The notes beneath the pieces were generated by a model. The model ran no database searches and was not told the origin of the DNA. It was given only the letters and a program-made list of their open reading frames with translations. A program made the position numbers and the translations under genes. Of a DNA stretch of 64,000 nucleotides, positions 37,372 to 46,535 are shown in pieces. Position 1 is the stretch's first letter, and the number at the start of each line of letters is the position of its first letter. This stretch comes from Robertkochia aurantiaca (lineage in GTDB: Bacteria > Bacteroidota > Bacteroidia > Flavobacteriales > Flavobacteriaceae), in contig NZ_JAINZS010000004.1 in the NCBI RefSeq assembly GCF_020166495.1, forward strand, positions 62,001 to 126,000, given 5' to 3'.

Positions 37372-38138
37372 TGATCACAGTTGAAAACATACATAAATCA
37401 TTTGGAGAAACTCATGTTCTAAAGGGCATTTCAACTGTTTTTGACAAAGGAAAGACCAACCTGATCATCGGGCAGAGCGGTTCGGGAAAGACTGTTTTCA
37501 TAAAAACACTGCTGGGACTACACAAGCCGGACTCAGGGAGAATCATTTACAACGACCGTGTGTATTCTGAACTATCTGAAGACCAGAAGAGGCTACTGAG
37601 ACAGGAGATGGGAATGGTATTTCAGGGGAGTGCACTTTTCGATTCCATGACGGTCGAACAAAATGTAATGTTCCCTCTTAAGATGTTCTCAAGTATGCCG
37701 CAGGAAGAAATGCAGGAACGGGTTGATTTTGTATTGCAACGGGTAAACCTGGTCAATGCCCACCAGAAATTACCGGCAGAACTATCAGGCGGAATGCAGA
37801 AAAGAGTGGCTATTGCTAGAGCTATTGTTAACAGGCCTAAATACCTGTTTTGCGACGAACCTAATTCAGGACTGGATCCAAAAACGGCTATCCTGATCGA
37901 TAATCTCATTCAGGAGATCACACAGGAATATGATATCACTACAGTGATCAACACCCACGACATGAACTCAGTTATGGAGATTGGCGAAAAGATCGTCTTC
38001 CTGAAGAATGGGTTGAAAGAATGGGAAGGAACCAATAAAGAAATATTCAAAACCGATAACGAAGCTGTCACCAATTTCGTTTACTCTTCGGACCTCTTTA
38101 AAAAGGTTCGCCAAATGTATATTGAAGAGCGAAATTAA
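37371..38138 (+). CDS. MlaF-type ABC transporter ATP-binding protein
   Basis: The 255-residue ATPase has Walker A IGQSGSGKT at residues 33-41, Q-loop Gln85, signature LSGGMQKR at 138-145 and Walker B YLFCDEP near 158-164, followed by NSGLDP. It pairs with the MlaE-type permease in lipid transport across the envelope. ATG 37371 overlaps the permease stop (TAATG), indicating translational coupling; an upstream in-frame ATG (37311) lies inside the permease gene. It ends two bases before the convergent DUF389 stop. Confidence 0.92.
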   Translation: MITVENIHKSFGETHVLKGISTVFDKGKTNLIIGQSGSGKTVFIKTLLGLHKPDSGRIIYNDRVYSELSEDQKRLLRQEMGMVFQGSALFDSMTVEQNVMFPLKMFSSMPQEEMQERVDFVLQRVNLVNAHQKLPAELSGGMQKRVAIARAIVNRPKYLFCDEPNSGLDPKTAILIDNLIQEITQEYDITTVINTHDMNSVMEIGEKIVFLKNGLKEWEGTNKEIFKTDNEAVTNFVYSSDLFKKVRQMYIEERN

Positions 38139-38140
38139 GG

Positions 38141-39622
38141 TCAGTTAAACGCCCTTGTACGTATACTGTCATTCTTGGTACGCACTTTAAGCCAGGCCGC
38201 CAGTTTTTCCATATCAGCCTTTTTTTGCTTGTTACTCACGTTACCTTTCCACTTGACGAAAAATACCGGTATGGTATCGGTTTTGGCAAAGTTGGTAACG
38301 ATCTCATTGGCAAACCCCAGTTCAGAGATCCGATCGAAATTGATCTTGATCTCTTGGCTTATATCTTCGAAAGGCACGTCATTATAAGCATATCTGCGCA
38401 AACGCTCGACTTCCTGCTCAAGCACAGCGATCTGCTGTTCCTTATTGGCAATCTCCTGCTTCTTCGTTTCATAGAGCTCGTTGACATACTGAAATTTGTC
38501 TTCGGTATCTCCGTCATCACCGCCCTTAATGATCAGGTCAGTATTCTTGAGAGCGGGATAATTCTCCATTTGAGACCGCCATGTTTCAACGACATTATCA
38601 GGAATCTGTTCTCCCATATATACCAATTCCAACCTGGGATCAACTCCTTTATTGTAATCAATGGTCACATAGTTTTCCAGAAAAAAACCATTACCTGAAA
38701 ATTTATAGGGTCGCACATTTTCAGTCAAAAAGTCCTTGGCCTGTTTTTGAAAAACCGACTCCTGCCATACGTTAAAAAAAGTATAGGTTGCCGGAATCAT
38801 TACAAGTATGGCAACCACAGACGCGATCTGGCCTATACGCTTTCTTTTCTTCGAGTTGGCATAACGCACCATTGGAAAGCGCAATATCTTTATAATAACG
38901 AAGGTCGCAAGGGCTATGAATATCGCATTGATGATGAAAAGGTACATGGCTCCTCCCGCATATTCAAAATTAGCAATCGCCAGACCGAAACCTACCGTAC
39001 ACAAAGGTGGCATCAGGGCTGTGGCAATCGCCACACCAAATATAACACTGGCAATGGTACCTTTTCTTGCTCGGGCGATCACCAATGCCATTCCGCCGAA
39101 AAAGGCAATGAGAACATCCCTGATATCGGGAGCGGTTCTTGCCAGCAATTCAGATGATTCATCCTGAATGGGGAATATGGCGAAAAACACATAGGCGGTG
39201 AGAATACTCAAAACCACCATGACAGCAAAGTTTTTAAGCGACCTCCTCAACAAGTCCACGTCATTAATAGCCACCGACATCCCCACACCGAGAATCGGTC
39301 CCATCAAGGGGGATATAAGCATCGCACCGATCACAACGGCCGTAGAGTTCGCGTTAAGACCTATCGAACAGATAAAGATAGAACAGATGAGAATCCATGA
39401 CGTATGCCCTTTGAAAGGAATATCATTTACGATACTCTGCTTGGTATTCTCTTCGTCTGTATTTTCACGTATATCGAGCAATTCCACCAGGAAAGCCCTG
39501 AAACTTCCCATAAAGCCGGAAAAGTCTCTTTTCGCTTTAGCGCCCTTATCATCAGATGATGGCTCAGGTTTTTGGGTTGGGGTAATATTATCCTGGTTTA
39601 ATTTATTTTTTTCTTCTTCCAT
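38141..39622 (-). CDS. DUF389 membrane protein
   Basis: The 493-residue protein has a Pro/Ser/Lys-rich cytosolic N-terminus (about 60 residues), a cluster of about eight hydrophobic helices with the DUF389 core SIGLNANSTAVVIGAMLISPLMG and FGVAIATALMPPLCTVG, and a long soluble C-terminal part. That part includes a coiled coil (VNELYETKKQEIANKEQQIAV...) and an alpha/beta end (IPVFFVKWKG). DUF389 function is unknown; the helix pattern hints at a transport or sensor role. It is followed by manC on the same strand ten bases away, so the two are probably cotranscribed. Confidence 0.85.
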   Translation of the reverse strand: MEEEKNKLNQDNITPTQKPEPSSDDKGAKAKRDFSGFMGSFRAFLVELLDIRENTDEENTKQSIVNDIPFKGHTSWILICSIFICSIGLNANSTAVVIGAMLISPLMGPILGVGMSVAINDVDLLRRSLKNFAVMVVLSILTAYVFFAIFPIQDESSELLARTAPDIRDVLIAFFGGMALVIARARKGTIASVIFGVAIATALMPPLCTVGFGLAIANFEYAGGAMYLFIINAIFIALATFVIIKILRFPMVRYANSKKRKRIGQIASVVAILVMIPATYTFFNVWQESVFQKQAKDFLTENVRPYKFSGNGFFLENYVTIDYNKGVDPRLELVYMGEQIPDNVVETWRSQMENYPALKNTDLIIKGGDDGDTEDKFQYVNELYETKKQEIANKEQQIAVLEQEVERLRRYAYNDVPFEDISQEIKINFDRISELGFANEIVTNFAKTDTIPVFFVKWKGNVSNKQKKADMEKLAAWLKVRTKNDSIRTRAFN

Positions 39623-39631
39623 AACTAATAA

Positions 39632-40699
39632 TTATTCGCCAAACCTGGATTTGACTTCGGCCGCGACAGCCTTGATCTGTTGCTCTTCAGCTTTGGGGTA
39701 AATTAATAACACATCTTTGCGGTCGACAACGATATAATCGTTCAGACCTTCGATCACCACCAGCTTTCCCTTCTCGGTACTTACCATATTTCCTTTCCCG
39801 TTCCTGATAAGGGCACGGGCATTGATCACTGCATTACCTGCCTCATCCTTGGCGACCTCGTTATAAAGAGACCCCCAGGTACCCAGATCGTTCCAGTCAA
39901 AATGAGCAGGCAGGACAAATATGTTCGATGCGGGTTCCATAATGGCATAATCGACAGAAATATTTTCAGCCTCCGGGTATTTTTCTTTGAGAAAAGCATC
40001 CTCATTTTCAGTATTCAGTTGATCCATTCCCTGTTTAAAATGATCGTAATGGGAAGGACTATACTTTTCAAAGGCTTTCAGGACAGATTCCACACTCCAG
40101 ATAAATATACCCGCATTCCATAGAAAATTACCCTTTTCAAGGAACTTCCTGGCCGTTTGATAATCGGGTTTTTCCCTGAACTGTATAACTTTTCGAACAG
40201 GCTCATCTCCCGGTTCATATTCAATATACCCGTAGCCTGTATTGGGAAAATCTGGTTTAATTCCGAGGGTCATCAGGATATCTTCCCCGGCACAGCGCTC
40301 GAGGCAGATCGAAATATCGTTCTGAAAGGCAGCCTCATCTTCGATCCAATGATCACTGGGAGCAACTACCATCACCGCATCAGGATCCATTTTACTGATC
40401 TTCAGGGATGACAGCAAGATACAAGGAGCCGTATTGCGCATGGCCGGCTCAGGTATGACCTGTTCCCGTGCTATCTGTGGCAACTGTTCAAGCACCAGAT
40501 CCGTATACCGCTCATTGGTAAGAATATAAATATTTCGTACAGGTATGGTTTGAGCAAACCGTTGAAACGTCTTCTGAAGCAACGAAACACCTGCACCCAG
40601 CATATCGTGAAATTGTTTCGGATATTCCGGGGTACTTTGGGGCCAGAAACGGGATCCAACTCCTCCGGCCATGATGAGAACATAATGATGTTTATTCAT
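39632..40699 (-). CDS. manC: Mannose-1-phosphate guanylyltransferase
   Basis: The 355-residue nucleotidyltransferase has the GDP-mannose pyrophosphorylase motif LIMAGGVGSRFWPQS followed by PKQF, plus NTGYGYIEYE and FLWNAGIFIW of the active site. It makes GDP-mannose from GTP and mannose-1-phosphate, feeding fucose and mannose sugars for surface glycans. It lacks the C-terminal phosphomannose isomerase domain of the bifunctional form, so it is monofunctional. It lies between DUF389 (10 bases downstream) and the SprT-like gene (11 bases upstream). Confidence 0.92.
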   Translation of the reverse strand: MNKHHYVLIMAGGVGSRFWPQSTPEYPKQFHDMLGAGVSLLQKTFQRFAQTIPVRNIYILTNERYTDLVLEQLPQIAREQVIPEPAMRNTAPCILLSSLKISKMDPDAVMVVAPSDHWIEDEAAFQNDISICLERCAGEDILMTLGIKPDFPNTGYGYIEYEPGDEPVRKVIQFREKPDYQTARKFLEKGNFLWNAGIFIWSVESVLKAFEKYSPSHYDHFKQGMDQLNTENEDAFLKEKYPEAENISVDYAIMEPASNIFVLPAHFDWNDLGTWGSLYNEVAKDEAGNAVINARALIRNGKGNMVSTEKGKLVVIEGLNDYIVVDRKDVLLIYPKAEEQQIKAVAAEVKSRFGE

Positions 40700-40710
40700 A
40701 GGAAGGAGTA

Positions 40711-41310
40711 TTAGGTGGAAAGGAGTTCCACTTCAGCATTGGGCTGAAAAAGATATATTTTCCCCGTATCAACTTCGATACATTCATAGCGTTTGACGCG
40801 TTTGTTTCCTTTTTTAAAAACCTTTCCATTATAAATTCTGAAAAGGGCCCCGTAAGGCAGCTCAAAGATATAATTTTTATCGTTTTGAGGATCAAATTGT
40901 TTGAGCGCCAGTGACAGGTTAGCATCGGTATCACTACTTGCCCGGGGATTTCTGAAGTGAGCTGCTATAACAGGTAACAAAGAAGACGGAAAGACAGCCG
41001 GGTTGATGAACGGCAGCATAAGAGTCTGAAAGGTCCTCTTCCACTCAACACCGTGAGGCTTGATCCGGAAGCCATATTTTGTAAAGGCTACCAGATGAGC
41101 TATTTCATGAACAAGGGTTATAAGAAACCGGTATTTGTTAAGGTTCGCATTGACAGTGATCTGGTGACTTCCATCGGGCAACCTCCGGTAATCCCCGTGC
41201 CTGGTGACCCTTTCATTGACCACCTTTAAATGAACATGGTGCGCCCGAATCATTTCAAAACAAGGCGTGACAGCCTGTTCAGGAAGATATTTCCGCAAAA
41301 CCTCACTCAT
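40711..41310 (-). CDS. SprT-like zinc metalloprotein
   Basis: The 199-residue protein has the zinc motif LVHEIAHLVAF (His68, Glu69, His72) and a third ligand candidate His86 in PHGVEW, which matches the SprT-like domain. Members relate to SprT/Spartan-type proteases but bacterial function is unclear. The C-terminal part (YIFELPYGALFRIYNGKVFKKGNKR) resembles a zinc-ribbon region without cysteines. It is in a tight minus-strand run with SDR upstream and manC downstream. Confidence 0.82.
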   Translation of the reverse strand: MSEVLRKYLPEQAVTPCFEMIRAHHVHLKVVNERVTRHGDYRRLPDGSHQITVNANLNKYRFLITLVHEIAHLVAFTKYGFRIKPHGVEWKRTFQTLMLPFINPAVFPSSLLPVIAAHFRNPRASSDTDANLSLALKQFDPQNDKNYIFELPYGALFRIYNGKVFKKGNKRVKRYECIEVDTGKIYLFQPNAEVELLST

Positions 41311-41322
41311 AGATCACTGCAG

Positions 41323-42003
41323 CTAGGGGGTGGTACTGCTTACCTGCAGCAATTTACCGTTGTAATAGCGATTTCCTTTTAAGGCAAAATCTGCAATATA
41401 TTCTGCCATTTCAGCCGCACTTACAGGAGCTTTCATTCCAGGAAAGGCCGCTTCCAGCATTTCAGTCTGCACGGCCCCAAGTGCCAGCACATTAAATGCG
41501 ATACCCGACTCTTTATATTCTTCAGCCAGCAGTTCGGTCAAAGTGATGAGAGCACCCTTAGACGAGCTGTAAGCCGAAAGCCCCGGGAACTTCACGCTAC
41601 CCTGAACGCCACCCATACTACTGATGTTTATCACATGAGCACCTTCCTGCATAAAAGGAAGAATGCGCTGGGTGATCGCGGCAACTCCTATCACATTAAC
41701 TTCAAACACCTTTCTGAATTCCTCAGAGGTGATTTGCTCAAAGGATTTATGAAGAAAACTGCCGGCGTTATTTATAAGAATGTCAGCAGCTCCCCATTGA
41801 TTTGTAAGGAAACCGTCGAGTTCTTCCAGGTCTGACTGACTTGAAAGATCGAATGAAAAAGCAGTCACTTCGGGCAAGTTCAACTCTTTAACCGGCTTAT
41901 CATTTCTTGAAAGCGCAAGGATCTGATGGCCTTGAGAAGCTAAATGCTTTACCAGTTCAAAACCAATCCCACGGCTGGTACCTGTAATTATAATCTTCTT
42001 CAT
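41323..42003 (-). CDS. Short-chain dehydrogenase/reductase
   Basis: The 226-residue protein has the SDR cofactor motif TGTSRGIGFEL, the NNAG segment (residues 78-81), catalytic Ser129 and the YxxxK pair Tyr145/Lys149 in SAYSSSKG. It should reduce a carbonyl or oxidise an alcohol with NAD(P)H. The substrate cannot be read from sequence. It is the middle of the minus-strand run M28 peptidase-SDR-SprT-like-manC, with 27 bases to the peptidase gene. Confidence 0.88.
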   Translation of the reverse strand: MKKIIITGTSRGIGFELVKHLASQGHQILALSRNDKPVKELNLPEVTAFSFDLSSQSDLEELDGFLTNQWGAADILINNAGSFLHKSFEQITSEEFRKVFEVNVIGVAAITQRILPFMQEGAHVINISSMGGVQGSVKFPGLSAYSSSKGALITLTELLAEEYKESGIAFNVLALGAVQTEMLEAAFPGMKAPVSAAEMAEYIADFALKGNRYYNGKLLQVSSTTP

Positions 42004-42030
42004 CGTTCAGCTTTTATTAATAAATTCCAT

Positions 42031-43026
42031 TCACTCTGCCTCCGTTTCGCTCCATTGTAACTCCCGCGAAGCACTGTTTGAAAATCCTTCAACAACGGGT
42101 ACCAGTTTTTTTATGAATGAGGTCATGTGAGGAACATCCATAAGCTGCGCCTCATCACCTACCTTATGATAAAATTCAAAATTGGTAAAATCGAAGGTGG
42201 AAAGAGTTTGAGCAGGAACCCCCATGATCTCGTAAAAGGCATAATTATCTGAACGCCTGAAAAGATTATATTCTCTAGCCTGGGGTAAAAAACCGGTCAA
42301 TTCACTTCCGGCATAATTATTTATGAGTTCACCCATGTTCGATCTCTCAAAACCTGTCAGGTAACTGGTGCATTCCCTTTGCATGGGTACGCCGATCATC
42401 TCCAGATTCAGAACCATATAAATATCTGTTCCCTGCTGCTTTAATTTTTCAGCCAGATGCTTCGCCCCTTTAAGACCATTCTCTTCAGCAGCGAACAAGG
42501 CAAAAATGACACTCCTTTTATTCCCGGCTCTGGAGCCGAAATACTTGGCCAGTTCCATTACCGCCACTGAACCTGAGGCATTATCATTGGCTCCATTGGC
42601 AATACTATCACCTGCCTGAGGTTCAATGACACCAATGTGATCATAATGTGCCCCCACCAAAACGTATTCATCCTTCAATTCGGGATGGATTCCGGGCACC
42701 ACACCCACCACATTGTATGCTACCTGATCGAAATTGTTAAGGGTGTCCAGGTATGATTCAAAAAAAGGCTTCACGCCGTGCTTTTCAAAAGCCTGTACTG
42801 CATATTCAGCCGCCATTCCCAGTCCGGGTTCGCCCGAGGCCCTTCCTTTCAGCTCATCACTGGCCAGATAAGAAAGAGAAGCGCGCACCTCTTCAGAAGC
42901 TATTTCGTATTTATTTCCCGTAGCCGAACGACTTGCTGTATTTTCAGTGGAATTATTATCGCCTCCGGCACTTTTACAAGCAAAAACCGTAAAGGCCAGG
43001 ATGGATAAAAAGAAGATCTTGTTCAT
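42031..43026 (-). CDS. M28-family aminopeptidase lipoprotein
   Basis: The product is 331 residues from ATG 43026, with a lipoprotein signal TVFACKS (Cys16). Metal-binding M28 motifs are present: GAHYDHIG, GANDNASGSVAVMELA and AAEENGLKGAKHL, with the catalytic Glu pair in EEN. It should be a zinc exopeptidase anchored to the outer or inner membrane, facing the periplasm or the exterior. Upstream in-frame codons to 43092 would remove the signal peptide and cross a terminator, so they are not used. It follows the pdhC terminator. Confidence 0.9.
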   Translation of the reverse strand: MNKIFFLSILAFTVFACKSAGGDNNSTENTASRSATGNKYEIASEEVRASLSYLASDELKGRASGEPGLGMAAEYAVQAFEKHGVKPFFESYLDTLNNFDQVAYNVVGVVPGIHPELKDEYVLVGAHYDHIGVIEPQAGDSIANGANDNASGSVAVMELAKYFGSRAGNKRSVIFALFAAEENGLKGAKHLAEKLKQQGTDIYMVLNLEMIGVPMQRECTSYLTGFERSNMGELINNYAGSELTGFLPQAREYNLFRRSDNYAFYEIMGVPAQTLSTFDFTNFEFYHKVGDEAQLMDVPHMTSFIKKLVPVVEGFSNSASRELQWSETEAE

Positions 43027-43050
43027 AGGTTTCAATTTGATTTTAAATAT

Positions 43051-43080
43051 ATTAAAAAATCCCGCCGTTGGCGGGATTTG
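43051..43080 (-). terminator. Terminator after pdhC (minus strand)
   Basis: Read on the minus strand, AAATCCCGCC (43079-43070) pairs with GGCGGGATTT (43066-43057) around a 3-base AAC loop and runs into TTTTTTAAT. This 10-bp stem should end pdhA-pdhC transcription. Confidence 0.88.
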
Positions 43081-43099
43081 TTCGTATCTCATTTCAGGC

Positions 43100-44779
43100 T
43101 TAAGCCAGCATGGTTACAGGATTTTCGAGATAAGCCTTAAGTGTCTGTAAGAACTGAGCCCCTGTCGCTCCATCGACCGTTCTGTGATCACAGGCGAGGG
43201 TTACCTTCATCGTATTACCCACAACGATTTCGCCGTTTCTTACCACCGGCTTCTCCACAATCGCCCCTACAGAAAGAATGGCAGAATTCGGTTGATTGAT
43301 GATGGAGGTAAATTCCTGAATTCCAAACATCCCCAGGTTAGAAACGGTAAAGGTACTACCTTCCATTTCCTGCGGAGTAAGCTTCTTATTTCTTGCTTTA
43401 CCGGCCAGTTCCTTAACCTTACCACCTATTTGTGTCAGGCTCATCTGATCGGTAAATTCCAGAACAGGCACCACCAGGCCTTCGTCAACGGCTACAGCCA
43501 CCCCTATATGAACATGATGATTATAAACAGTTACATCATCTTTCCAGCTGGTATTCACCTGAGGGTGTTTTTTAAGAGCCATGGCACAGGCTTTCACCAC
43601 CATATCATTGAAAGAAACCTTGGTGTCGGGTAACTCATTAATATGAGCACGCGACTGCATGGCATTCTTCATATCCACCTCAATAGTCAGATAGTAATGT
43701 GGTGCGCTAAACTTGGATTCTGCAAGGCGTCGGGCAATGGTTTTGCGCATCTGAGAATTTTTAACCTCCTCTGTGCGTTCTTCACCTGCCGGAACGAATG
43801 CCAGCGCTTCAGGAGCACCTTCCTGCTTACCGGCCGCCTGAGGAACTGTTTTTTCTTCAGCGGCTTTAGCAGAAGCTTTTGGCTTGAAGTTCTCTATATC
43901 TTTCTTAACGATTCGTCCGTTTTCACCGGAGCCTTCCACCTGAGCAAGGTCAATACCCTTCTCTTCAGCCATTCGTCTGGCCAATGGGGATGCAAAAACG
44001 CGTCCTCCGGATGCTGTTTCAGGAGCCTCAGTAGCTTCAGCCACTTCCTGAGAAGCCTTATCCTGGCTTGCAGAGGAGGCCTCTTTTTGTTTTTCATCTG
44101 AAGCAGAGGAAGAACTGCCCCCCGATGAAAGCGCCTTCAGAACCTGATCAACATCGGTACCTTCCGGCCCGATTATGGCCAATACGTCATCTACCGGAGC
44201 ACTCTTTCCTTCTTCAATACCGATATGCAACAAAGTTCCTTCATGAAAGGATTCAAATTCCATAGTTGCCTTATCGGTTTCAATTTCGGCCAGTATGTCT
44301 CCTTCCTCCACTTTATCACCAACGTTTTTAAGCCAGGTAGCAACGGTTCCCTCTTCCATGGTATCGCTTAGTCGCGGCATGGTAACAACCTCAACGCCTT
44401 CAGGCATTTCAGCTCCTGAATCTTTCTGATCTGAATCGGTTTCACCGGAAGCCGATTTATCTTCATCCTGTGATTTTTCAGAACTCTTATCGTCTGAACC
44501 TGATTCAGACTCACCATTGAGTAGCGAAGAAATATCTTCTCCCTCTTCACCGATTATGGCAAGTAAAGAATCTACCGGAGCACCTTCTCCTTCTTCGATA
44601 CCTATATGCAATAAGGTCCCTTCATGGAAAGATTCAAACTCCATAGTGGCCTTATCTGTTTCGATTTCGGCCAGTATATCGCCTTCTTCAACTTTATCAC
44701 CTACCTGTTTCAGCCACTTTGCGACGGTCCCTTCTTCCATGGTGTCACTCAGACGAGGCATTTTAATTACTTCAGCCAT
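43100..44779 (-). CDS. pdhC: Pyruvate dehydrogenase E2, dihydrolipoyl acetyltransferase
   Basis: The 559-residue protein carries two N-terminal lipoyl domains with lipoyl-lysines in ETDKATME (Lys43 and Lys170), joined and followed by Ser/Glu/Lys-rich linkers. A peripheral-subunit-binding domain lies near 262-298 (ASPLARRMAEEKGIDLAQV), and the catalytic domain ends ACDHRTVDGATGAQ. It transfers acetyl to CoA. The two lipoyl domains are nearly identical repeats, a possible site of recombination. The gene follows pdhA by six bases; E1-beta and E3 are elsewhere. Confidence 0.94.
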   Translation of the reverse strand: MAEVIKMPRLSDTMEEGTVAKWLKQVGDKVEEGDILAEIETDKATMEFESFHEGTLLHIGIEEGEGAPVDSLLAIIGEEGEDISSLLNGESESGSDDKSSEKSQDEDKSASGETDSDQKDSGAEMPEGVEVVTMPRLSDTMEEGTVATWLKNVGDKVEEGDILAEIETDKATMEFESFHEGTLLHIGIEEGKSAPVDDVLAIIGPEGTDVDQVLKALSSGGSSSSASDEKQKEASSASQDKASQEVAEATEAPETASGGRVFASPLARRMAEEKGIDLAQVEGSGENGRIVKKDIENFKPKASAKAAEEKTVPQAAGKQEGAPEALAFVPAGEERTEEVKNSQMRKTIARRLAESKFSAPHYYLTIEVDMKNAMQSRAHINELPDTKVSFNDMVVKACAMALKKHPQVNTSWKDDVTVYNHHVHIGVAVAVDEGLVVPVLEFTDQMSLTQIGGKVKELAGKARNKKLTPQEMEGSTFTVSNLGMFGIQEFTSIINQPNSAILSVGAIVEKPVVRNGEIVVGNTMKVTLACDHRTVDGATGAQFLQTLKAYLENPVTMLA

Positions 44780-44785
44780 GCTTAA

Positions 44786-45784
44786 TTATAATTTATGTGG
44801 TAAAAAAGGATAATCCTCTTGTTCATATACCGAGTCGTACATCACATTTTTCTCAGGGAAATCTGACTCTTCAGCAAATTTCTCACACTCCTTCACCATC
44901 TGCTTCACTTTCTTATCGATCTCCTCCAGCTGGCTTTCGTCAGCATATTTCTTTTCAAGTATTATTTCGCGTACCTGAGAGATCGGATCTATCTTCTTAT
45001 ACTCTTCCACTTCTTCTTTGGTTCGGTAGTGCTGAGCATCAGACATGGAGTGACCGCGGTAACGATAGGTTTTCATTTCAAGGAAAGTAGGACCTCCACC
45101 TTTTCTGGCTCTCTCCACGGCTTCACTTACCGCCTCGGCCACTTTCACGGGATTCATTCCGTCAACAGGACCGCAAGGCATGTCATAACCAAGCCCGAGT
45201 TTCCAGATCTCCTGTTCTCTTGAAGTTCTGGCAACTGAGGTACCCATAGCGTAACCATTGTTCTCACAAATGAACACTACCGGAAGATCCCACAACATAG
45301 CCAGGTTAAAAGATTCGTGTAAAGAACCCTGACGTACCGCTCCGTCACCCATATAACAAAGGGTTACAGAGTCACGCTTGAAATATTTATCTGCAAATGC
45401 AAGCCCGGCACCCAAGGGGATCTGACCTCCCACGATACCATGACCACCATAGAAATTATGTTCTTTTGAAAAGATGTGCATCGAACCACCCAATCCCTGA
45501 GAAGTTCCGGTGCCCTTTCCGTAAAGTTCAGCCATAACCCTTTTAGGATCCACTCCCATACCGATGGGCTGCACATGGTTACGATAGGCGGTGATCAATC
45601 GGTCTTTTTCAATGTCGATGGCATGTAAAGACCCGGCTAGTACCGCTTCCTGACCGTTATACAGGTGAAGGAAACCCCGCACCTTCTGTTGAATATAAAC
45701 GGCCGCCAGTTTATCTTCGAACTTCCTCCAAAACAGCATGTCTTCATACCATTTCAGATATACTTTCTTAGTAACTTTCTTCAT
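44786..45784 (-). CDS. pdhA: Pyruvate dehydrogenase E1, alpha subunit
   Basis: The 332-residue thiamine-diphosphate enzyme has the cofactor motif GDGAVRQGSLHESFNLAMLW...ENN and the phosphorylation-loop region YRYRGHSMSDAQHYRT. It decarboxylates pyruvate together with a beta subunit, which is not in the window. In Bacteroidota the alpha subunit is often next to E2, with beta separate, so no gene is missing by that standard. Start ATG 45784; a -7 box lies about 94 bases upstream, giving a leader of roughly 90 bases. Confidence 0.94.
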   Translation of the reverse strand: MKKVTKKVYLKWYEDMLFWRKFEDKLAAVYIQQKVRGFLHLYNGQEAVLAGSLHAIDIEKDRLITAYRNHVQPIGMGVDPKRVMAELYGKGTGTSQGLGGSMHIFSKEHNFYGGHGIVGGQIPLGAGLAFADKYFKRDSVTLCYMGDGAVRQGSLHESFNLAMLWDLPVVFICENNGYAMGTSVARTSREQEIWKLGLGYDMPCGPVDGMNPVKVAEAVSEAVERARKGGGPTFLEMKTYRYRGHSMSDAQHYRTKEEVEEYKKIDPISQVREIILEKKYADESQLEEIDKKVKQMVKECEKFAEESDFPEKNVMYDSVYEQEDYPFLPHKL

Positions 45785-45877
45785 GTAAATTTATTTAATG
45801 CTAAAACCTGCAGGGAGCGATGCTGATTGTACCGCTATCAATTCCTTACATTTCTGTTCCATTTGCAAAAAGCAATA

Positions 45878-45885
45878 CAAAAGTA
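45878..45885 (-). promoter_or_regulatory. pdhA: -7 box upstream of pdhA
   Basis: On the minus strand TACTTTTG matches TAnnTTTG and lies between the end of cdd and pdhA. The -33 TTG is not evident. It suggests pdhA-pdhC have their own promoter. Confidence 0.42.
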
Positions 45886-45940
45886 GCACTTTAAAGAAAA
45901 GTGGAAAAATGAAAAACGGTCTTTTATGCCACATTTTCGC

Positions 45941-46432
45941 TCACAGCTCATCAAGCGATTTCCTGTTAAAAACCAGGGGCAGGATTGATTGCAGATCCGG
46001 GGTCATCATCACCTCTCCGGTTTCACCGGTAAAATAGATACGAATGGGTGATCCCTGCTTAGATTCATATTCGGCTATAGCCTGGCGACAGGCACCGCAT
46101 GGAGGAACGGGCTGAGACACGATTCTCAGTTCAGACCTGGCAGCTATGGCTATGGCCTCTATCGGATCATCGGGATATTGCGCTCCGGCCTGGTAAACAG
46201 CGACCCTTTCAGCGCACAGACCGGAAGGATACGATGCATTTTCCTGGTTGCTCCCTACAACGACCGCTCCTGAAGCTGTTCGAAGGGCAGCTCCAACCTT
46301 AAAGCGAGAATAAGGAGCATAGGCACTGTCTCTGACCGTCATGGCCCTGACAATAAGTTCCCGGTCTTGCTGAGGAACTTCTTCAACTGACCCAAAAACG
46401 GTCAGTTCGGATGTAATAGTAATTTTTTTCAA
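45941..46432 (-). CDS. cdd: Cytidine deaminase
   Basis: The 163-residue zinc enzyme has the catalytic CAE (Cys73-Glu75) in PSGLCAERVAV and PPCGACRQ with Cys112 and Cys115. It deaminates cytidine and deoxycytidine. The start is TTG 46432, preceded by an AGGAG-like sequence about twelve bases upstream; no ATG lies near, and the family begins with MKK, which fits. It sits between porV and pdhA, a conserved flavobacterial neighbourhood. Confidence 0.93.
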   Translation of the reverse strand: MKKITITSELTVFGSVEEVPQQDRELIVRAMTVRDSAYAPYSRFKVGAALRTASGAVVVGSNQENASYPSGLCAERVAVYQAGAQYPDDPIEAIAIAARSELRIVSQPVPPCGACRQAIAEYESKQGSPIRIYFTGETGEVMMTPDLQSILPLVFNRKSLDEL

Positions 46433-46535
46433 TTCCCTGATTTCTCCTGTTAGGATGAAGTTACTAAAAAAATACCAGCCTCCACGGTAGAATAAACAGC
46501 CGAGTTCACTAACGAGCTTCAGAAGCTATGTCTGA

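Noticed and set aside
36634-38138. A complete Mla lipid transport operon
   Set aside because: Only permease and ATPase are present; no MCE or outer-membrane component is next to them.
44786-45784. Loss of the pyruvate dehydrogenase beta subunit
   Set aside because: In Bacteroidota pdhB is usually at a separate locus from pdhA-pdhC, so its absence here is expected.
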